DNA of 64,000 nt from Pseudovibrio axinellae (GCF_900110875.1 NZ_FOFM01000002.1:434001-498000); one strand, 5' to 3'. Shown: positions 28,610 to 37,665, counted from the stretch's first letter. A program made the numbers and translations. Notes: generated by a model from the letters alone, not told the origin.

Positions 28610-30748
28610 ATGTTTGATATACACCGCGTGGAAGTTGAATGGGGCGGACGTCCGCTCATCCTTGAAACCGGCAAGGTAGCCCGTCAGGCTGACGGCGCTG
28701 TCATCGCGACTTACGGCGAGACAAAAGTTCTCGCGACTGTTGTGTCTGCGAAGAACGCAAAGCCAGGTCAGGATTTCTTCCCACTGACAGTTAATTATCA
28801 GGAAAAGGCATACGCTGCTGGCCGCATCCCAGGTGGCTTCTTCAAGCGCGAAGGCCGTCCGTCCGAGCACGAGACCCTGACATCCCGTTTGATTGACCGC
28901 CCGATCCGTCCGCTGTTCGTAGATGGCTACAAGAACGAAACTCAGGTTGTTCTGACTGTTTTGTCTCATGACCTTGAGAACGCACCAGACATTCTGGCAA
29001 TGGTTGGCGCATCCGCAGCACTCACCATTTCCGGCGTACCGTTCATGGGCCCAATCGGTGGCGCTCGTGTTGGTTACATCAACGGCGAATACGTTCTGAA
29101 CCCAACAGTTGACCAGATGGAAGAAACCGATCTGGACCTGATTGTTGCTGGTACTAACGACGCTGTTCTGATGGTTGAATCTGAAGCACAGGAACTGACT
29201 GAAGAAGTCATGCTCGGCGCTGTAATGTTCGGTCACCGTGAGTTCCAGCCAGTGATCGATGCGATCATTCAGCTTGCGGAAAAAGCAGCAAAAGCTCCAC
29301 GTGAGTTGAACCTGCCAGATCACTCTGAGCTGTTTGCTAAGGTTCAGGGCATTGCTGCTGAAGAACTCGGCGCTGCTTACTCCATCACTGTTAAAACAGA
29401 GCGCAAAGACGCTGTTGACGCTGTGAAGGCAAAAGTTATTGAAGCTCTTGTCACCGGTGAAGAAGGTGCTCCAGAAGCAACTGTTGTTTCTGACATGTTC
29501 AAAAAAGCAGAAGCTGCTATCGTTCGTGGCCGTATCCTTGATACTGGCTCACGTATTGATGGTCGTGACCTGTCCACCGTACGTCAGATCGTTTCTGAAG
29601 TTGGCATGCTGCCACGCGCGCACGGCTCCTCACTCTTCACTCGTGGTGAAACTCAGGCAATGGTTGTTGCAACACTGGGTACTGGTGAAGACGAGCAGTT
29701 TGTTGACAAGCTCGAAGGCACAACCAAATCAGCATTCATGCTGCACTACAACTTCCCTCCATACTCTGTAGGTGAAGCTGGTCGCATGGGTTCCCCAGGA
29801 CGTCGTGAAATCGGTCACGGTAAACTGGCATGGCGCGCAGTTAACCCAATGTTGCCTGCTCACCACGATTTCCCATACACCCTGCGTGTTGTTTCAGAAA
29901 TCACTGAGTCCAACGGTTCTTCCTCCATGGCGTCTGTCTGTGGTGCATCCCTGTCCCTGATGGACGCTGGTGTTCCTTTGAAAGCTCCTGTGGCTGGTAT
30001 CGCAATGGGTCTCATCAAGGAAGGTGAGCGCTTTGCAGTTCTCTCCGATATCCTTGGCGACGAAGATCACCTCGGCGACATGGACTTTAAGGTAGCTGGT
30101 TCTGCGAACGGCATCACCGCGCTGCAGATGGACATCAAGATCGACGGTATTACCGAAGAGATCATGAAGGTCGCTCTGGAGCAGGCTAAAGGCGGTCGCG
30201 TTCACATCCTTGAAGAAATGGCAAATGCAATCACCGAAGCTCGTTCTGAGCTTGGCGAACATGCGCCACGCATCGAAGTGATCAAGATCCCAGTAGACAA
30301 GATCCGTGAAGTGATCGGTTCTGGCGGTAAAGTTATCCGTGAGATCGTTGAAAAGACCGGCGCGAAAGTGAACATCGAAGACGACGGCACCGTTAAGGTG
30401 GCTTCTTCTGACGGTAAAGCGATCAAAGCTGCTCTCAACTGGATCAACTCCATTGCTGCTGAGCCAGAAGTTGGCGTTGTCTACGAAGGTACTGTTGTTA
30501 AGACAGTAGACTTCGGCGCATTCGTAAACTTCTTCGGCGCACGCGACGGTCTGGTGCACATCTCCCAGCTTGCTCCTCGCAAGGTTGGCAAAGTGACCGA
30601 CGTTGTTAAAGAAGGCGAAAAAGTCTTTGTTAAGCTGATGGGCTTCGATGAGCGCGGTAAAGTTCGCCTCTCCATGAAAGTTGTCGATCAGGAAACTGGC
30701 AAGGAGATTCCTCGCGAGGAAGCTGCTCCAGCACCTGCAAAAGACTAA
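28610..30748 (+). CDS. pnp: Polyribonucleotide nucleotidyltransferase (PNPase)
   Basis: 3'-to-5' phosphorolytic exoribonuclease of the RNA degradosome. The 712 residues contain two RNase PH domains (about 10-230 and 310-545) separated by an alpha-helical linker, a KH domain with [21 protein letters not shown]-like block (here at about residues 564-585), and an S1 domain with [20 protein letters not shown] at about 635-655. The ribosome binding site aggatagagat precedes the ATG. A strong terminator follows. Confidence 0.98.
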   Translation: MFDIHRVEVEWGGRPLILETGKVARQADGAVIATYGETKVLATVVSAKNAKPGQDFFPLTVNYQEKAYAAGRIPGGFFKREGRPSEHETLTSRLIDRPIRPLFVDGYKNETQVVLTVLSHDLENAPDILAMVGASAALTISGVPFMGPIGGARVGYINGEYVLNPTVDQMEETDLDLIVAGTNDAVLMVESEAQELTEEVMLGAVMFGHREFQPVIDAIIQLAEKAAKAPRELNLPDHSELFAKVQGIAAEELGAAYSITVKTERKDAVDAVKAKVIEALVTGEEGAPEATVVSDMFKKAEAAIVRGRILDTGSRIDGRDLSTVRQIVSEVGMLPRAHGSSLFTRGETQAMVVATLGTGEDEQFVDKLEGTTKSAFMLHYNFPPYSVGEAGRMGSPGRREIGHGKLAWRAVNPMLPAHHDFPYTLRVVSEITESNGSSSMASVCGASLSLMDAGVPLKAPVAGIAMGLIKEGERFAVLSDILGDEDHLGDMDFKVAGSANGITALQMDIKIDGITEEIMKVALEQAKGGRVHILEEMANAITEARSELGEHAPRIEVIKIPVDKIREVIGSGGKVIREIVEKTGAKVNIEDDGTVKVASSDGKAIKAALNWINSIAAEPEVGVVYEGTVVKTVDFGAFVNFFGARDGLVHISQLAPRKVGKVTDVVKEGEKVFVKLMGFDERGKVRLSMKVVDQETGKEIPREEAAPAPAKD

Positions 30749-30770
30749 GCTTTTCTAAATTAATGAGAAA

Positions 30771-30802
30771 AAGGCCGGTTCAGAAATGGACCGGCCTTTT
30801 TT
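30771..30802 (+). terminator. Terminator after pnp
   Basis: Perfect 9-bp stem aaggccggt/accggcctt (30771-30779 with 30790-30798), loop tcagaaatgg, followed by tttt. It closes the rpsO-pnp unit. Confidence 0.92.
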
Positions 30803-31387
30803 GTGCTCAAAAGCCGAAGCGCCTTACCATGCGCAAACTTAATGCAGTCTCAGATTACGCAGCAAGATAAAACTTATTCCCCCCAGCACTTAACGGCCTA
30901 GTCTTAACCTCATGCCCACGTGACGGGCTTCTGGCGGACCGTCCGTCAGTGAGGCGTGGGCTGGGTGGGGCTACCGAAAGAAGTAACGTATCTTTTCGGC
31001 AGGTCCGTTGGATATGATTTTCAGACGTGACCGCATGGTCTGAGAGGAAGGGCCCAAGTCTGAAGGGCATCACGCGGTGACAGCGAACTGTTTTCTAACC
31101 GCTCGCTATCAAAGTTGGAGGAACTGTTTGGTCGGGGAAACCTGTCTGAATAAGCCACTGTCTTTCCAGGAAACTGGCCATCGTGTCTTTCAGGATAAGA
31201 GGCGAAAGTGTCCATATCAAAATGCCCGGGCAAGGCGACAGCTGATGCCGAAGAAACTAATTTATTAACATGCGCAGGTATCGCCTGCTCGCCTTGCTCA
31301 CCCCGACCTTTCGGGGATCACGCTCTACCACCGCCGGAGAACTCCGAGCGGTGCTCTTCGTGCTTGTGCGGTTAAACCATCTTAGAT
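30803..31387. other. Gene-free region rich in inverted repeats
   Basis: About 585 bases between the pnp terminator and the DMT permease stop hold no credible gene; the frames here are under 75 codons, lack ribosome binding sites and overlap each other. Several stems are visible: an outer gcccacg/cgtgggc (30914-30920 with 30955-30961) around an inner tgacgg/ccgtca (30921-30926 with 30943-30948); a ccgaaaga-type stem at 30974-30999; gcagg/cctgc at 31274-31288; ccccga/tcgggg at 31301-31316; and a bulged 9-bp stem at 31329-31353. The last three may terminate the minus-strand permease. The remainder could be an unrecognised RNA gene. I found no RNase P, tmRNA, SRP or tRNA signature. Confidence 0.4.
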
Positions 31388-32278
31388 TTAAGTCCGCTCG
31401 CTCACGCGTGTCGGGGCGCTTGATTTGCGCGTTGCGTTTGACATCAGGATGTACAATCCGCTCAAGACGATAATCGCTGAGCCTGCCAGCGTCATTGCAT
31501 CCGCGCTTTCATCAAAGACCAGCAAACCAAGCATCAGCCCGAACAGCAGGCGAGAGTACCGGAAAGGGGTCACGACGGATACCAGTCCGGTGCGCATAGC
31601 CACTGTCAGCGAATAATAGGCCCCAATTCCGACAAGTGTTCCAGCTGCAATCATAAACCCGCTGAAACGGTCTGGTGACACAAAGCCGCCGGACCATAAT
31701 GAGTAAAACGCTCCGGTTGGGATAAGCACAGCAAAGCCGTAAACACCAAGTTGCATGTTTGACAGGGCAGGGGGGGCGGCCCTTGTTGCAAGATCACGTC
31801 CGGCAAATCCGATCATCCCCAAAATCGCAAGGATTGAGGTGACCTGAAAGGCTTCAGAGCTTGGTTGTATGATCATGAGGACGCCGACAAACCCGATCAT
31901 AATTGCAACCCATCGCTGCCAGCTAACTCTTTCTCCAAAAAGGACCGCAGCACCTAAAGTAACAGCAATTGGCGTCGCCTGGAGGATGGCCGAGGTGCTG
32001 GACAGGGTGTTAAGCGCCAGAGAAAGAAGAAAAAACAACCGTCCGAGAATTTCAAAAAACGCTCGTGTGAAAAGTGTTGCCTTGAGTGCTTGTGGCGTAA
32101 AAGCCCGCTCTCCACGCCGCCATGTGAGTAACAAGAAACCGAGGGTGCCCCCCATGCCAAACAGCATAAGAGTTTGCCCAACAGGTACAGACGCTGTTGC
32201 TGTTTTAAGGAGCGTATCCTCAATAGCAAACAGTAACATCGCAAGCACCATCCAGGCACTTCCTCTTATGTTATCCAT
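31388..32278 (-). CDS. DMT-superfamily permease (EamA family)
   Basis: 296 residues from the ATG at 32278 (MDNIRGSAWMVL); an in-frame TTG four codons upstream contains the likely gggtgga ribosome binding site and is not preferred. Ten hydrophobic helices form two EamA repeats (about 5-135 and 145-285). The second half has GIGAYYSLTVAMRTGLVSVVTPFRYSRL, typical of the RhaT/RarD-like EamA exporters. Substrates of this family are metabolites such as amino acids and are not predictable here. Antisense frames on the plus strand are shadows. Confidence 0.85.
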   Translation of the reverse strand: MDNIRGSAWMVLAMLLFAIEDTLLKTATASVPVGQTLMLFGMGGTLGFLLLTWRRGERAFTPQALKATLFTRAFFEILGRLFFLLSLALNTLSSTSAILQATPIAVTLGAAVLFGERVSWQRWVAIMIGFVGVLMIIQPSSEAFQVTSILAILGMIGFAGRDLATRAAPPALSNMQLGVYGFAVLIPTGAFYSLWSGGFVSPDRFSGFMIAAGTLVGIGAYYSLTVAMRTGLVSVVTPFRYSRLLFGLMLGLLVFDESADAMTLAGSAIIVLSGLYILMSNATRKSSAPTRVSERT

Positions 32279-32572
32279 AAATCCACCCAATTCTCAGAGA
32301 GTCGGTGCGCGTGATCTAATGCATCTGGTTGGACCCAGCATGAAACTAGTACGCTTAAAAATTGAAGACATGCTGAGACTAGGCAAAAAAACAGCTATGT
32401 CTACGATACTTAAGCTATATTGCAGGCATTTCTGCTCACGGCGCGGTGAGAAAAAACTCAAGGAACCTAATGGGGTGCATGAGCGCTAATCGGTTTGAAA
32501 CAAAGCAAACTGCCTGCTATACCCACACTCACCTTAGGTTCGGAGGGGCTCATGTGAGCTCGGGGGATTGAG

Positions 32573-33388
32573 ATGAGTGATATGCGACTGGTTGTAGTCG
32601 GCGCGGCTGGCCGAATGGGCCGGACTTTGATCCGCACCGTGACCGAGATGGACGGAGTTGTGGTTTCAGCTGCTGTTGAGCGAGAAAACTCCGAGCAACT
32701 TGGTAAGGATGCTGGTGAGCTGGCTGAATGCGGCAAACTAGGCGTAGCAATTACGTCAGATCTGGACGCTGCCTTTGAAAAGGCTGATGGAGTACTCGAT
32801 TTTACTCTGCCAGAAGCGACAGTCGCGTTTGCTGAAGCTGCCGCGCGTCATTCCATTGCGCATATTATTGGCACAACAGGTATGACATCTGCACAGCTCG
32901 CGACTCTGGCCAATTCTGCGACATCGGCCCCTATTGTGAAGTCGGGAAATATGAGTCTGGGCGTAAACCTGTTGGCAGGCCTTGTGAAGAAGGCCGCAGC
33001 AGCGCTGGATGAAGACTTCGACATCGAAGTGCTCGAAATGCACCACAAGCACAAGGTAGATGCGCCATCAGGTACAGCCCTTTTGCTTGGCGAAGCCGCC
33101 GCCCATGGACGTGAAATCGATTTGGAAACACATAGTGTTCGCTCCCGTGATGGCATTACTGGTGAGCGAAAAAGAGGCGATATTGGCTTTGCAACACTAC
33201 GTGGTGGTTCTGTCATAGGTGAACATACTGTGATGTTTGCAGGTGAAGGAGAGCGTATAGAACTCTCGCACATTGCAACTGACAGACAAATTTTTGCACG
33301 CGGTGCTGTTAAGGCTGCCATATGGGCACACAAGCAGCACCCGGGCCTCTACTCAATGGCCGATGTTCTCGGCCTGAACGACGAATGA
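32573..33388 (+). CDS. dapB: 4-hydroxy-tetrahydrodipicolinate reductase
   Basis: NAD(P)H-dependent step of the diaminopimelate/lysine pathway. The 271-residue protein has the Rossmann motif [14 protein letters not shown] at 6-19, IIGTTGM in the nucleotide region, and the catalytic block [21 protein letters not shown] at about residues 156-176. The ATG is preceded by cggggg. dapB followed by gpmA is a known rhizobial arrangement. dapF, a later step of the pathway, is in this window at 52392-53297. Confidence 0.97.
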   Translation: MSDMRLVVVGAAGRMGRTLIRTVTEMDGVVVSAAVERENSEQLGKDAGELAECGKLGVAITSDLDAAFEKADGVLDFTLPEATVAFAEAAARHSIAHIIGTTGMTSAQLATLANSATSAPIVKSGNMSLGVNLLAGLVKKAAAALDEDFDIEVLEMHHKHKVDAPSGTALLLGEAAAHGREIDLETHSVRSRDGITGERKRGDIGFATLRGGSVIGEHTVMFAGEGERIELSHIATDRQIFARGAVKAAIWAHKQHPGLYSMADVLGLNDE

Positions 33389-33504
33389 CACACAGCGCAT
33401 ACTCGCCGCCTCAAAACGTAATGAGCTATGCGCAATGATTATTGAAAGCAGTCTTCCAAGACATCTGTTTTCAAAAAAACACATAACCTCTCGGGGAGAG
33501 TTTG

Positions 33505-34128
33505 ATGGAACGCCTTTTGGTTCTCGTCCGCCACGGACAAAGCGAGTGGAATCTGAAAAACCTGTTCACAGGCTGGAAAAATCCAGACCTGACGGAGCAG
33601 GGTGTTGAAGAAGCGACAGCTGCAGGCAAAAAACTCAAAGAAATGAACCTGACGTTTGATCTGGCGTTCACTTCTGACCTGCTGCGCGCTCAGCACACTC
33701 TTAAGCTGATCCTTGGTGAACTTGGTCAGGAAGACCTGCCGACATCGCGCGATCAGGCGCTGAACGAACGTGATTACGGCGATATCACCGGCATGAACAA
33801 AGACGAAGCTCGTCAAAAGTTCGGTGAAGAGCAGGTTCATATCTGGCGCCGTTCATTTGATGTGCCTCCTCCAGGTGGTGAAAGCCTGAAGATGACTGCA
33901 GAGCGCACTTTGCCTTACTACCGCTCTGACATTCTTCCAAAAGTTCTTGAAGGAAACCGGGTTATCGTTGCTGCACACGGCAACTCCCTGCGTTCTTTGA
34001 TCATGGAACTGGAAGGCCTTTCACCGGAAGAAATCCTCAAACGCGAACTCGGCACAGGAAAGCCAGTTGTTTACCGCCTTGATGAAGACGGTAAGGTTCT
34101 TTCTGTTGAGGATCTGGCAGAAATTTAA
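33505..34128 (+). CDS. gpmA: 2,3-bisphosphoglycerate-dependent phosphoglycerate mutase
   Basis: Interconverts 3- and 2-phosphoglycerate in glycolysis and gluconeogenesis. 207 residues from ATG 33505; the TTG immediately before it is not needed. The phosphohistidine motif [10 protein letters not shown] is at about 7-16, [13 protein letters not shown] follows, [15 protein letters not shown] marks the acid catalyst, and the second histidine lies in [12 protein letters not shown]. It is the short form usual in alphaproteobacteria (about 206-211 residues). A paralogue lies at 36009-36671. Confidence 0.96.
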   Translation: MERLLVLVRHGQSEWNLKNLFTGWKNPDLTEQGVEEATAAGKKLKEMNLTFDLAFTSDLLRAQHTLKLILGELGQEDLPTSRDQALNERDYGDITGMNKDEARQKFGEEQVHIWRRSFDVPPPGGESLKMTAERTLPYYRSDILPKVLEGNRVIVAAHGNSLRSLIMELEGLSPEEILKRELGTGKPVVYRLDEDGKVLSVEDLAEI

Positions 34129-34156
34129 ACTGCACCAAGCAGTCTAAAATCAAACA

Positions 34157-34186
34157 AGGGCGGCCTCAAACGGGCCGCCTTTTTCT
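34157..34186 (+). terminator. Terminator after gpmA
   Basis: Stem ggcggcc/ggccgcc (34159-34165 with 34173-34179), loop tcaaacg, followed by ttttt. Canonical intrinsic terminator closing the dapB-gpmA unit. Confidence 0.92.
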
Positions 34187-34430
34187 ATTACTGTTAGCTT
34201 AAGAGCATAAGAAGAGAATCTGCCGAGAATGTTAAAACAAAATACTTATTAACACTCATAAAGCCCCATGAAATTATAAGTATATGAAATATAACGCGGG
34301 CTCTATTATCAATAATAGATAATGATTTTGCTAGTGTTATTTATCTTGCGCTGCGTAATTTTAGGTGCCAGCCTTCTCATGCATACAGAAGATGTATGAC
34401 AATTAAAGAATTTGATTGAGAGGGTATCCT
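34187..34430 (+). promoter_or_regulatory. AT-rich leader with palindrome upstream of a small peptide gene
   Basis: About 240 bases, far richer in AT than the flanking genes. It contains a near-perfect palindrome tctattat-ca-ataataga at 34302-34319, directly followed by taatgatttt. The palindrome sits about 110 bases before the small gene and is a candidate operator. No coding frame is credible. The ribosome binding site gagagggt at 34417-34424 belongs to the next gene. Confidence 0.5.
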
Positions 34431-34538
34431 ATGAAATTTTCAGTTGCAAACGACGGTCGTCCAGCATCCGCACAAGCTAAGCCAGCAAAGCTAAATGGCG
34501 GGCTTGCTCCTAAAGATGAAGAGAGCAAAAAGAAGTAA
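34431..34538 (+). CDS. Small basic peptide, 35 residues (candidate precursor peptide)
   Basis: ATG 34431 has an excellent ribosome binding site (gagaggg, seven bases away). The frame encodes 35 residues, starting MKFSVANDGRPA, with an Ala/Lys/Pro-rich middle (QAKPAKL), a LNGGL segment at 21-25 and a charged end (PKDEESKKK). It has no cysteine, no signal peptide and no hydrophobic helix. A perfect hairpin begins seven bases after its stop, and the DUF6065-like gene starts 72 bases after the stop. Its position and size resemble precursor genes of modified peptides, but there is no direct evidence of modification. It may instead be a leader peptide. Confidence 0.6.
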   Translation: MKFSVANDGRPASAQAKPAKLNGGLAPKDEESKKK

Positions 34539-34545
34539 TTTACTG

Positions 34546-34571
34546 TGTGAGGCAGTCTAGGCTGCCTCACA
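34546..34571 (+). terminator. Hairpin between the small peptide gene and the DUF6065-like gene
   Basis: A perfect 10-bp stem tgtgaggcag/ctgcctcaca (34546-34555 with 34562-34571) with loop tctagg, followed by atcattt. The weak T-tract suggests a partial terminator that would make the upstream peptide more abundant than the downstream protein. Confidence 0.7.
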
Positions 34572-34609
34572 ATCATTTGAGCAGAGCTTGTTTCTGCGAA
34601 GGAATTTCT

Positions 34610-35347
34610 GTGAAGTTTGTAAGAATGGTCAAGTCCGCCCCAGACGTGGTCAAGGCGGATGGAACGAACCTCGGCATGATGCCCGCCCGGGCAATGAAGT
34701 ATTGCGAACCGCTCATTACCGCCTCTCGCCAAGGCTGGTATGTTTATCCTCCTGTTGATTTTTACCTGATGTGGACCGGCTCAGAAGTGCTTTACCGCCT
34801 CGGCTCTGATGGGGATTGGACCCTGTTGGACCGGCTTTACCTTACTGATTTTGTCGAGGATTACCGAGAAGCCTGCCCAGACGGATTGAAGGACTATTAC
34901 CCGCCGTTTCTGGATGTATTTCCAGAAGGAGATATCGTTCAAATTGGAGCTGGCTATAGCTTGATTGGAGATGAAGGTCAGTGCCATTGGGTACGCGGAC
35001 CGATTAATCTGCCTTCCAACGCAGGGTATGACTGTTTCGAGGCAATGATTGACTCCAGCTGGTTCTGTTCACCTTTGTTCATCAATGTGAAGCTGCGCAA
35101 ACAAGATGTTCCAATCAGTTTTCCGCGCCATCGACCTTTGATGCAGGTGGTTCAGCTGCCAAACACGGTTCTGCCTAAGACGGTAATTGCTGCCCCAGAA
35201 ATTGCTGAGATGGAGAATGTCCCGCCGGAGTTCTGGCAGTCTTGGGCAAGAGGCTATGATAAACGCAATGCAGGTCGCTCTGGAAGTTATGCCAGTGAAC
35301 AACGCCGCATTAACACTCAATATGTAGACGCCGACTCGTCGGGTTAA
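34610..35347 (+). CDS. DUF6065-like protein
   Basis: 245 residues from GTG 34610, supported by gaagga at about 34598-34603; longer in-frame starts at 34547 would lie inside the hairpin. The order of motifs GWYVYPPVDFYLMW (about 41-54), then a GDIVQIGAGYSLI strand, HWVRGPINLP, a segment YDCFEAMIDSSWFCSPLFIN and the SFPRHRPLMQVVQLP strand resembles proteins annotated as DUF6065, whose function is unknown. I see no signal peptide or membrane helix. It follows the 35-residue gene and precedes a PNPOx-fold gene by 18 bases. The family call is from memory of the pattern. Confidence 0.65.
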   Translation: MKFVRMVKSAPDVVKADGTNLGMMPARAMKYCEPLITASRQGWYVYPPVDFYLMWTGSEVLYRLGSDGDWTLLDRLYLTDFVEDYREACPDGLKDYYPPFLDVFPEGDIVQIGAGYSLIGDEGQCHWVRGPINLPSNAGYDCFEAMIDSSWFCSPLFINVKLRKQDVPISFPRHRPLMQVVQLPNTVLPKTVIAAPEIAEMENVPPEFWQSWARGYDKRNAGRSGSYASEQRRINTQYVDADSSG

Positions 35348-35365
35348 AACAGAATCAAGCCCAAA

Positions 35366-35917
35366 ATGATCAAAGCGAAGCGACTAAACCGCAGATTCCG
35401 ACAACACATTGAAGAGCAAACTATGTTCTTCGTAGCCACCGCCGCGTCTACAGGGCATATCAACCTGTCACCGAAAGGTATGGATACGCTGAGAGTCCTA
35501 AGTGATGAGCGTATCATCTGGTTAAACCTAACTGGCATTGGCAACGAAACAGCTACTCATGTGAGCGAAGACGGGCGTATGACACTGATGTTTTGTTCTT
35601 TCGGGGAACAACGTCTTACGCTGCGAGTATTTGGGCAGGCAAAAGTTATCCACCCCAGAGACGCGGAGTGGGACAATCTGATTGAGTTCTTTCCAGAACT
35701 GCCCGGTTGCCGGCAAATCTTTGATCTGGATATTGAGTTGATACAAACATCTTGTGGTTCGACAGTCCCACGAATGGACCTCGTAGATACACGGGTTGAG
35801 AAGGAGTTCCTGCCTTACTACGAGACGATGGATCGCGAAGAGCTGGAAAACTACTGGCGCAAATACAACGCCAGCAGCCTGGACGGTTGGCCAACAAAAA
35901 TCCTCGAACCAAGCTGA
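35366..35917 (+). CDS. Pyridoxamine 5'-phosphate oxidase-family (FMN-binding split barrel) protein
   Basis: 183 residues. The N-terminal part, FVATAASTGHINLSPKGMDTLRVLSDERIIWLNLTGIGNETATHV, matches the PNPOx-like split-barrel group that binds FMN or another flavin/haem cofactor; it is split here only for length, with the core at residues 22-65. It lacks the C-terminal signature of true PdxH, so vitamin B6 synthesis is unlikely. It begins 18 bases after the DUF6065-like gene but has a weak ribosome binding site. Function unknown. Confidence 0.8.
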   Translation: MIKAKRLNRRFRQHIEEQTMFFVATAASTGHINLSPKGMDTLRVLSDERIIWLNLTGIGNETATHVSEDGRMTLMFCSFGEQRLTLRVFGQAKVIHPRDAEWDNLIEFFPELPGCRQIFDLDIELIQTSCGSTVPRMDLVDTRVEKEFLPYYETMDREELENYWRKYNASSLDGWPTKILEPS

Positions 35918-36008
35918 GAACGATCAGCCTTTCAACCATAGTCGAGTGTAGGCGCGTGAGCGAACCTGTATAAGGCACGTACATAAAACGGTATGCGGGG
36001 CGCCTCCT

Positions 36009-36671
36009 ATGGGTTTGTTGGTGTTGGTACGTCACGGGCAGAGTGAATGGAATGCGCGTAAGATTTTTTCAGGACAGGGCAACCCTGACCTAACGCAGCA
36101 GGGCATCGCTGAAGCCAGAAGAACGGGGGGCCTTCTTAAGTCTCAGTCTATTCAGTTTGATCTAGCCTATTCATCCGGCCTCACACGAGCCAGAAAGACG
36201 CTGGACCTGATCCTGTCTGAAACCGGTCACACTCACTTGCATGTGAATGAAGACAATCTTCTTTTTGAAAGAGATTACGGAGAACTCACAGGCGTTACGA
36301 TGCAAGATGCCTGCCGCAAGCATGGTGAGGAACAAGTCCGCCAATGGCGCCAGTCGCTATATGCAGTTCCGCCGGGCGGGGAAAGCCTGGAGATGGCAGC
36401 AAGTAGAGCCTCGGGTATGTTCACTCAAAGTGTGTTGCCTCATCTCAGCGCTGGCAAGAACGTCATTATCTCTTCGCATAGGAACACCCTACGCGGGTTG
36501 ATTTCAAAGATATGTAAGCTTGACCAAGCAGAAACCGAGCGACTGCATATTGAAACAGCGCAGCCGCTCTATTTTCAGGCCAAAAGCGCAACAGAGATTG
36601 AGCCATTACTTACGAAAAAGGCGGCCCTAAAGCCGCCTCAACACTCGCTATTCACTGAAGCTAGAGCGTAA
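36009..36671 (+). CDS. Phosphoglycerate mutase-family paralogue
   Basis: 220 residues, similar throughout to the gpmA product at 33505-34128: [27 protein letters not shown]-type start (motif [10 protein letters not shown] at 5-14), ERDYGELTGVTMQDA, PPGGESLEMAA and the second histidine in IISSHRNTLRGLI. In that last motif the usual HGNS is HRNT, an unusual change next to the catalytic His. It may be a second mutase or a phosphatase of the same superfamily. The C-terminal 40 residues diverge, and the coding end contains a terminator stem for the opposite strand. Its stop overlaps the convergent kinase gene by 11 bases. Confidence 0.85.
   Translation: MGLLVLVRHGQSEWNARKIFSGQGNPDLTQQGIAEARRTGGLLKSQSIQFDLAYSSGLTRARKTLDLILSETGHTHLHVNEDNLLFERDYGELTGVTMQDACRKHGEEQVRQWRQSLYAVPPGGESLEMAASRASGMFTQSVLPHLSAGKNVIISSHRNTLRGLISKICKLDQAETERLHIETAQPLYFQAKSATEIEPLLTKKAALKPPQHSLFTEARA
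36615..36640 (-). terminator. Terminator for the minus-strand kinase, inside the PGM paralogue
   Basis: Stem ggcggc/gccgcc (36620-36625 with 36632-36637) flanked on the plus strand by aaaaa, which reads as TTTTT after the stem on the minus strand. It lies 21 bases beyond the minus-strand kinase stop and therefore within the last codons of the plus-strand gene. Confidence 0.8.
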
Positions 36672-37665
36672 ATCCGCTTTGCTCAGCAACTTGCATAAGT
36701 GGCTTTTCAGGGCGTGCACCCACGTGGCTGATAACTTCACCAGCACACAGGCAGCCAAGTTCGGCACAGGAGCTAAGGTCGAAGTCTCGCGCTAATCCAA
36801 ACAGGAAACCAGAAGCAAAGAGATCACCAGCGCCGGTAAGGTCACGCACGCCGCCATCAATCGCAGAAGCTGGCACGTGAACAGTCTCTTCACGAGAGAT
36901 CGCCATTGCACCATCAGAGCCCAATGTTAGAGCGGTCAACGTGCAATCTTCACGCACAAGCGCGATAGCTGTTTCAATATTTGCAGTTTGGTAAAGAGCT
37001 TTCAACTCATGCTCATTCGCAAACAAAATGTCGACTTTGTCATTACAGATGAGGTCAAGAAATTCCTCGCGGAACCGGTCAACACAGAAGCTGTCGGAAA
37101 GCGAGAGAGAGACAAGGCGCTCAGAAGCATGCGCGATCTTCGAAGCCTCAAGGAAAGCGCTCTTTGCGGCTTCCTTGTCCCACAAATACCCTTCCATGTA
37201 GGTAATTGCAGAATTGGAGACCACATCCTTGTCGATATCAAGAGCGGTCAGCTTCGTTGCCGCGCCAAGATAGGTGTTCATGGTCCGCTCGCCATCCGGC
37301 GTAATCAGGATCATAGAACGCCCAGAGGCAAGGTCATCATGCAAAGGCTCGGTGTTGAAGTGCGCACCGATGCTGTTCATGTCGTGGCGATACACGTCGC
37401 CAATCTCATCATCAGCGACTTTGCCGATAAAAGCAGGAGCACCGCCCAACGAAGCAATGCCCGCAGCTGTATTTCCAGCGCTACCGCCAGAAATGCGGGT
37501 GGTTTGGCCCATCAGATCATAAAGGCGCAGAGCCTCTTCTGTGTCCACCAGCCGCATTGAGCCTTTCACAAGAGATTGCTCAACGAGAAAGCTATCTTCC
37601 ACATGAGAGAAGACGTCAGTGATTGCATTCCCGATGCACAACGCATCAAACTTGAATTCAGACAT
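36661..37665 (-). CDS. PfkB-family carbohydrate/adenosine kinase
   Basis: 334 residues. The N-terminal PfkB region shows SGGSAGNTAAGIASLGG at about 58-74, and the C-terminal signature with the catalytic aspartate is DLTGAGDLFASGFLFGLA at about 283-300. Rhizobial homologues are annotated as adenosine kinase; the family also includes ribokinase and fructokinase types, so the sugar or nucleoside substrate is an inference. The ATG has caaggac upstream. It is transcribed towards the PGM paralogue with overlapping ends. Confidence 0.88.
   Translation of the reverse strand: MSEFKFDALCIGNAITDVFSHVEDSFLVEQSLVKGSMRLVDTEEALRLYDLMGQTTRISGGSAGNTAAGIASLGGAPAFIGKVADDEIGDVYRHDMNSIGAHFNTEPLHDDLASGRSMILITPDGERTMNTYLGAATKLTALDIDKDVVSNSAITYMEGYLWDKEAAKSAFLEASKIAHASERLVSLSLSDSFCVDRFREEFLDLICNDKVDILFANEHELKALYQTANIETAIALVREDCTLTALTLGSDGAMAISREETVHVPASAIDGGVRDLTGAGDLFASGFLFGLARDFDLSSCAELGCLCAGEVISHVGARPEKPLMQVAEQSGFTL

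Noticed and set aside
30841-30900. Minus-strand frame ending FYLAA followed by a stop, resembling a tmRNA tag end
   Set aside because: No alanine-Asn-Asp-Asn resume sequence precedes it and no tRNA-like ends are visible.
31130-31215. Possible cobalamin riboswitch (GCCACTG near 31154)
   Set aside because: The other conserved boxes are missing or badly degenerate, and the nearest downstream plus-strand gene, dapB, is unrelated to B12.
31869-32489. 206-codon plus-strand frame opposite the EamA permease
   Set aside because: The permease on the minus strand shows ten membrane helices and family motifs; this frame is basic and motif-free.
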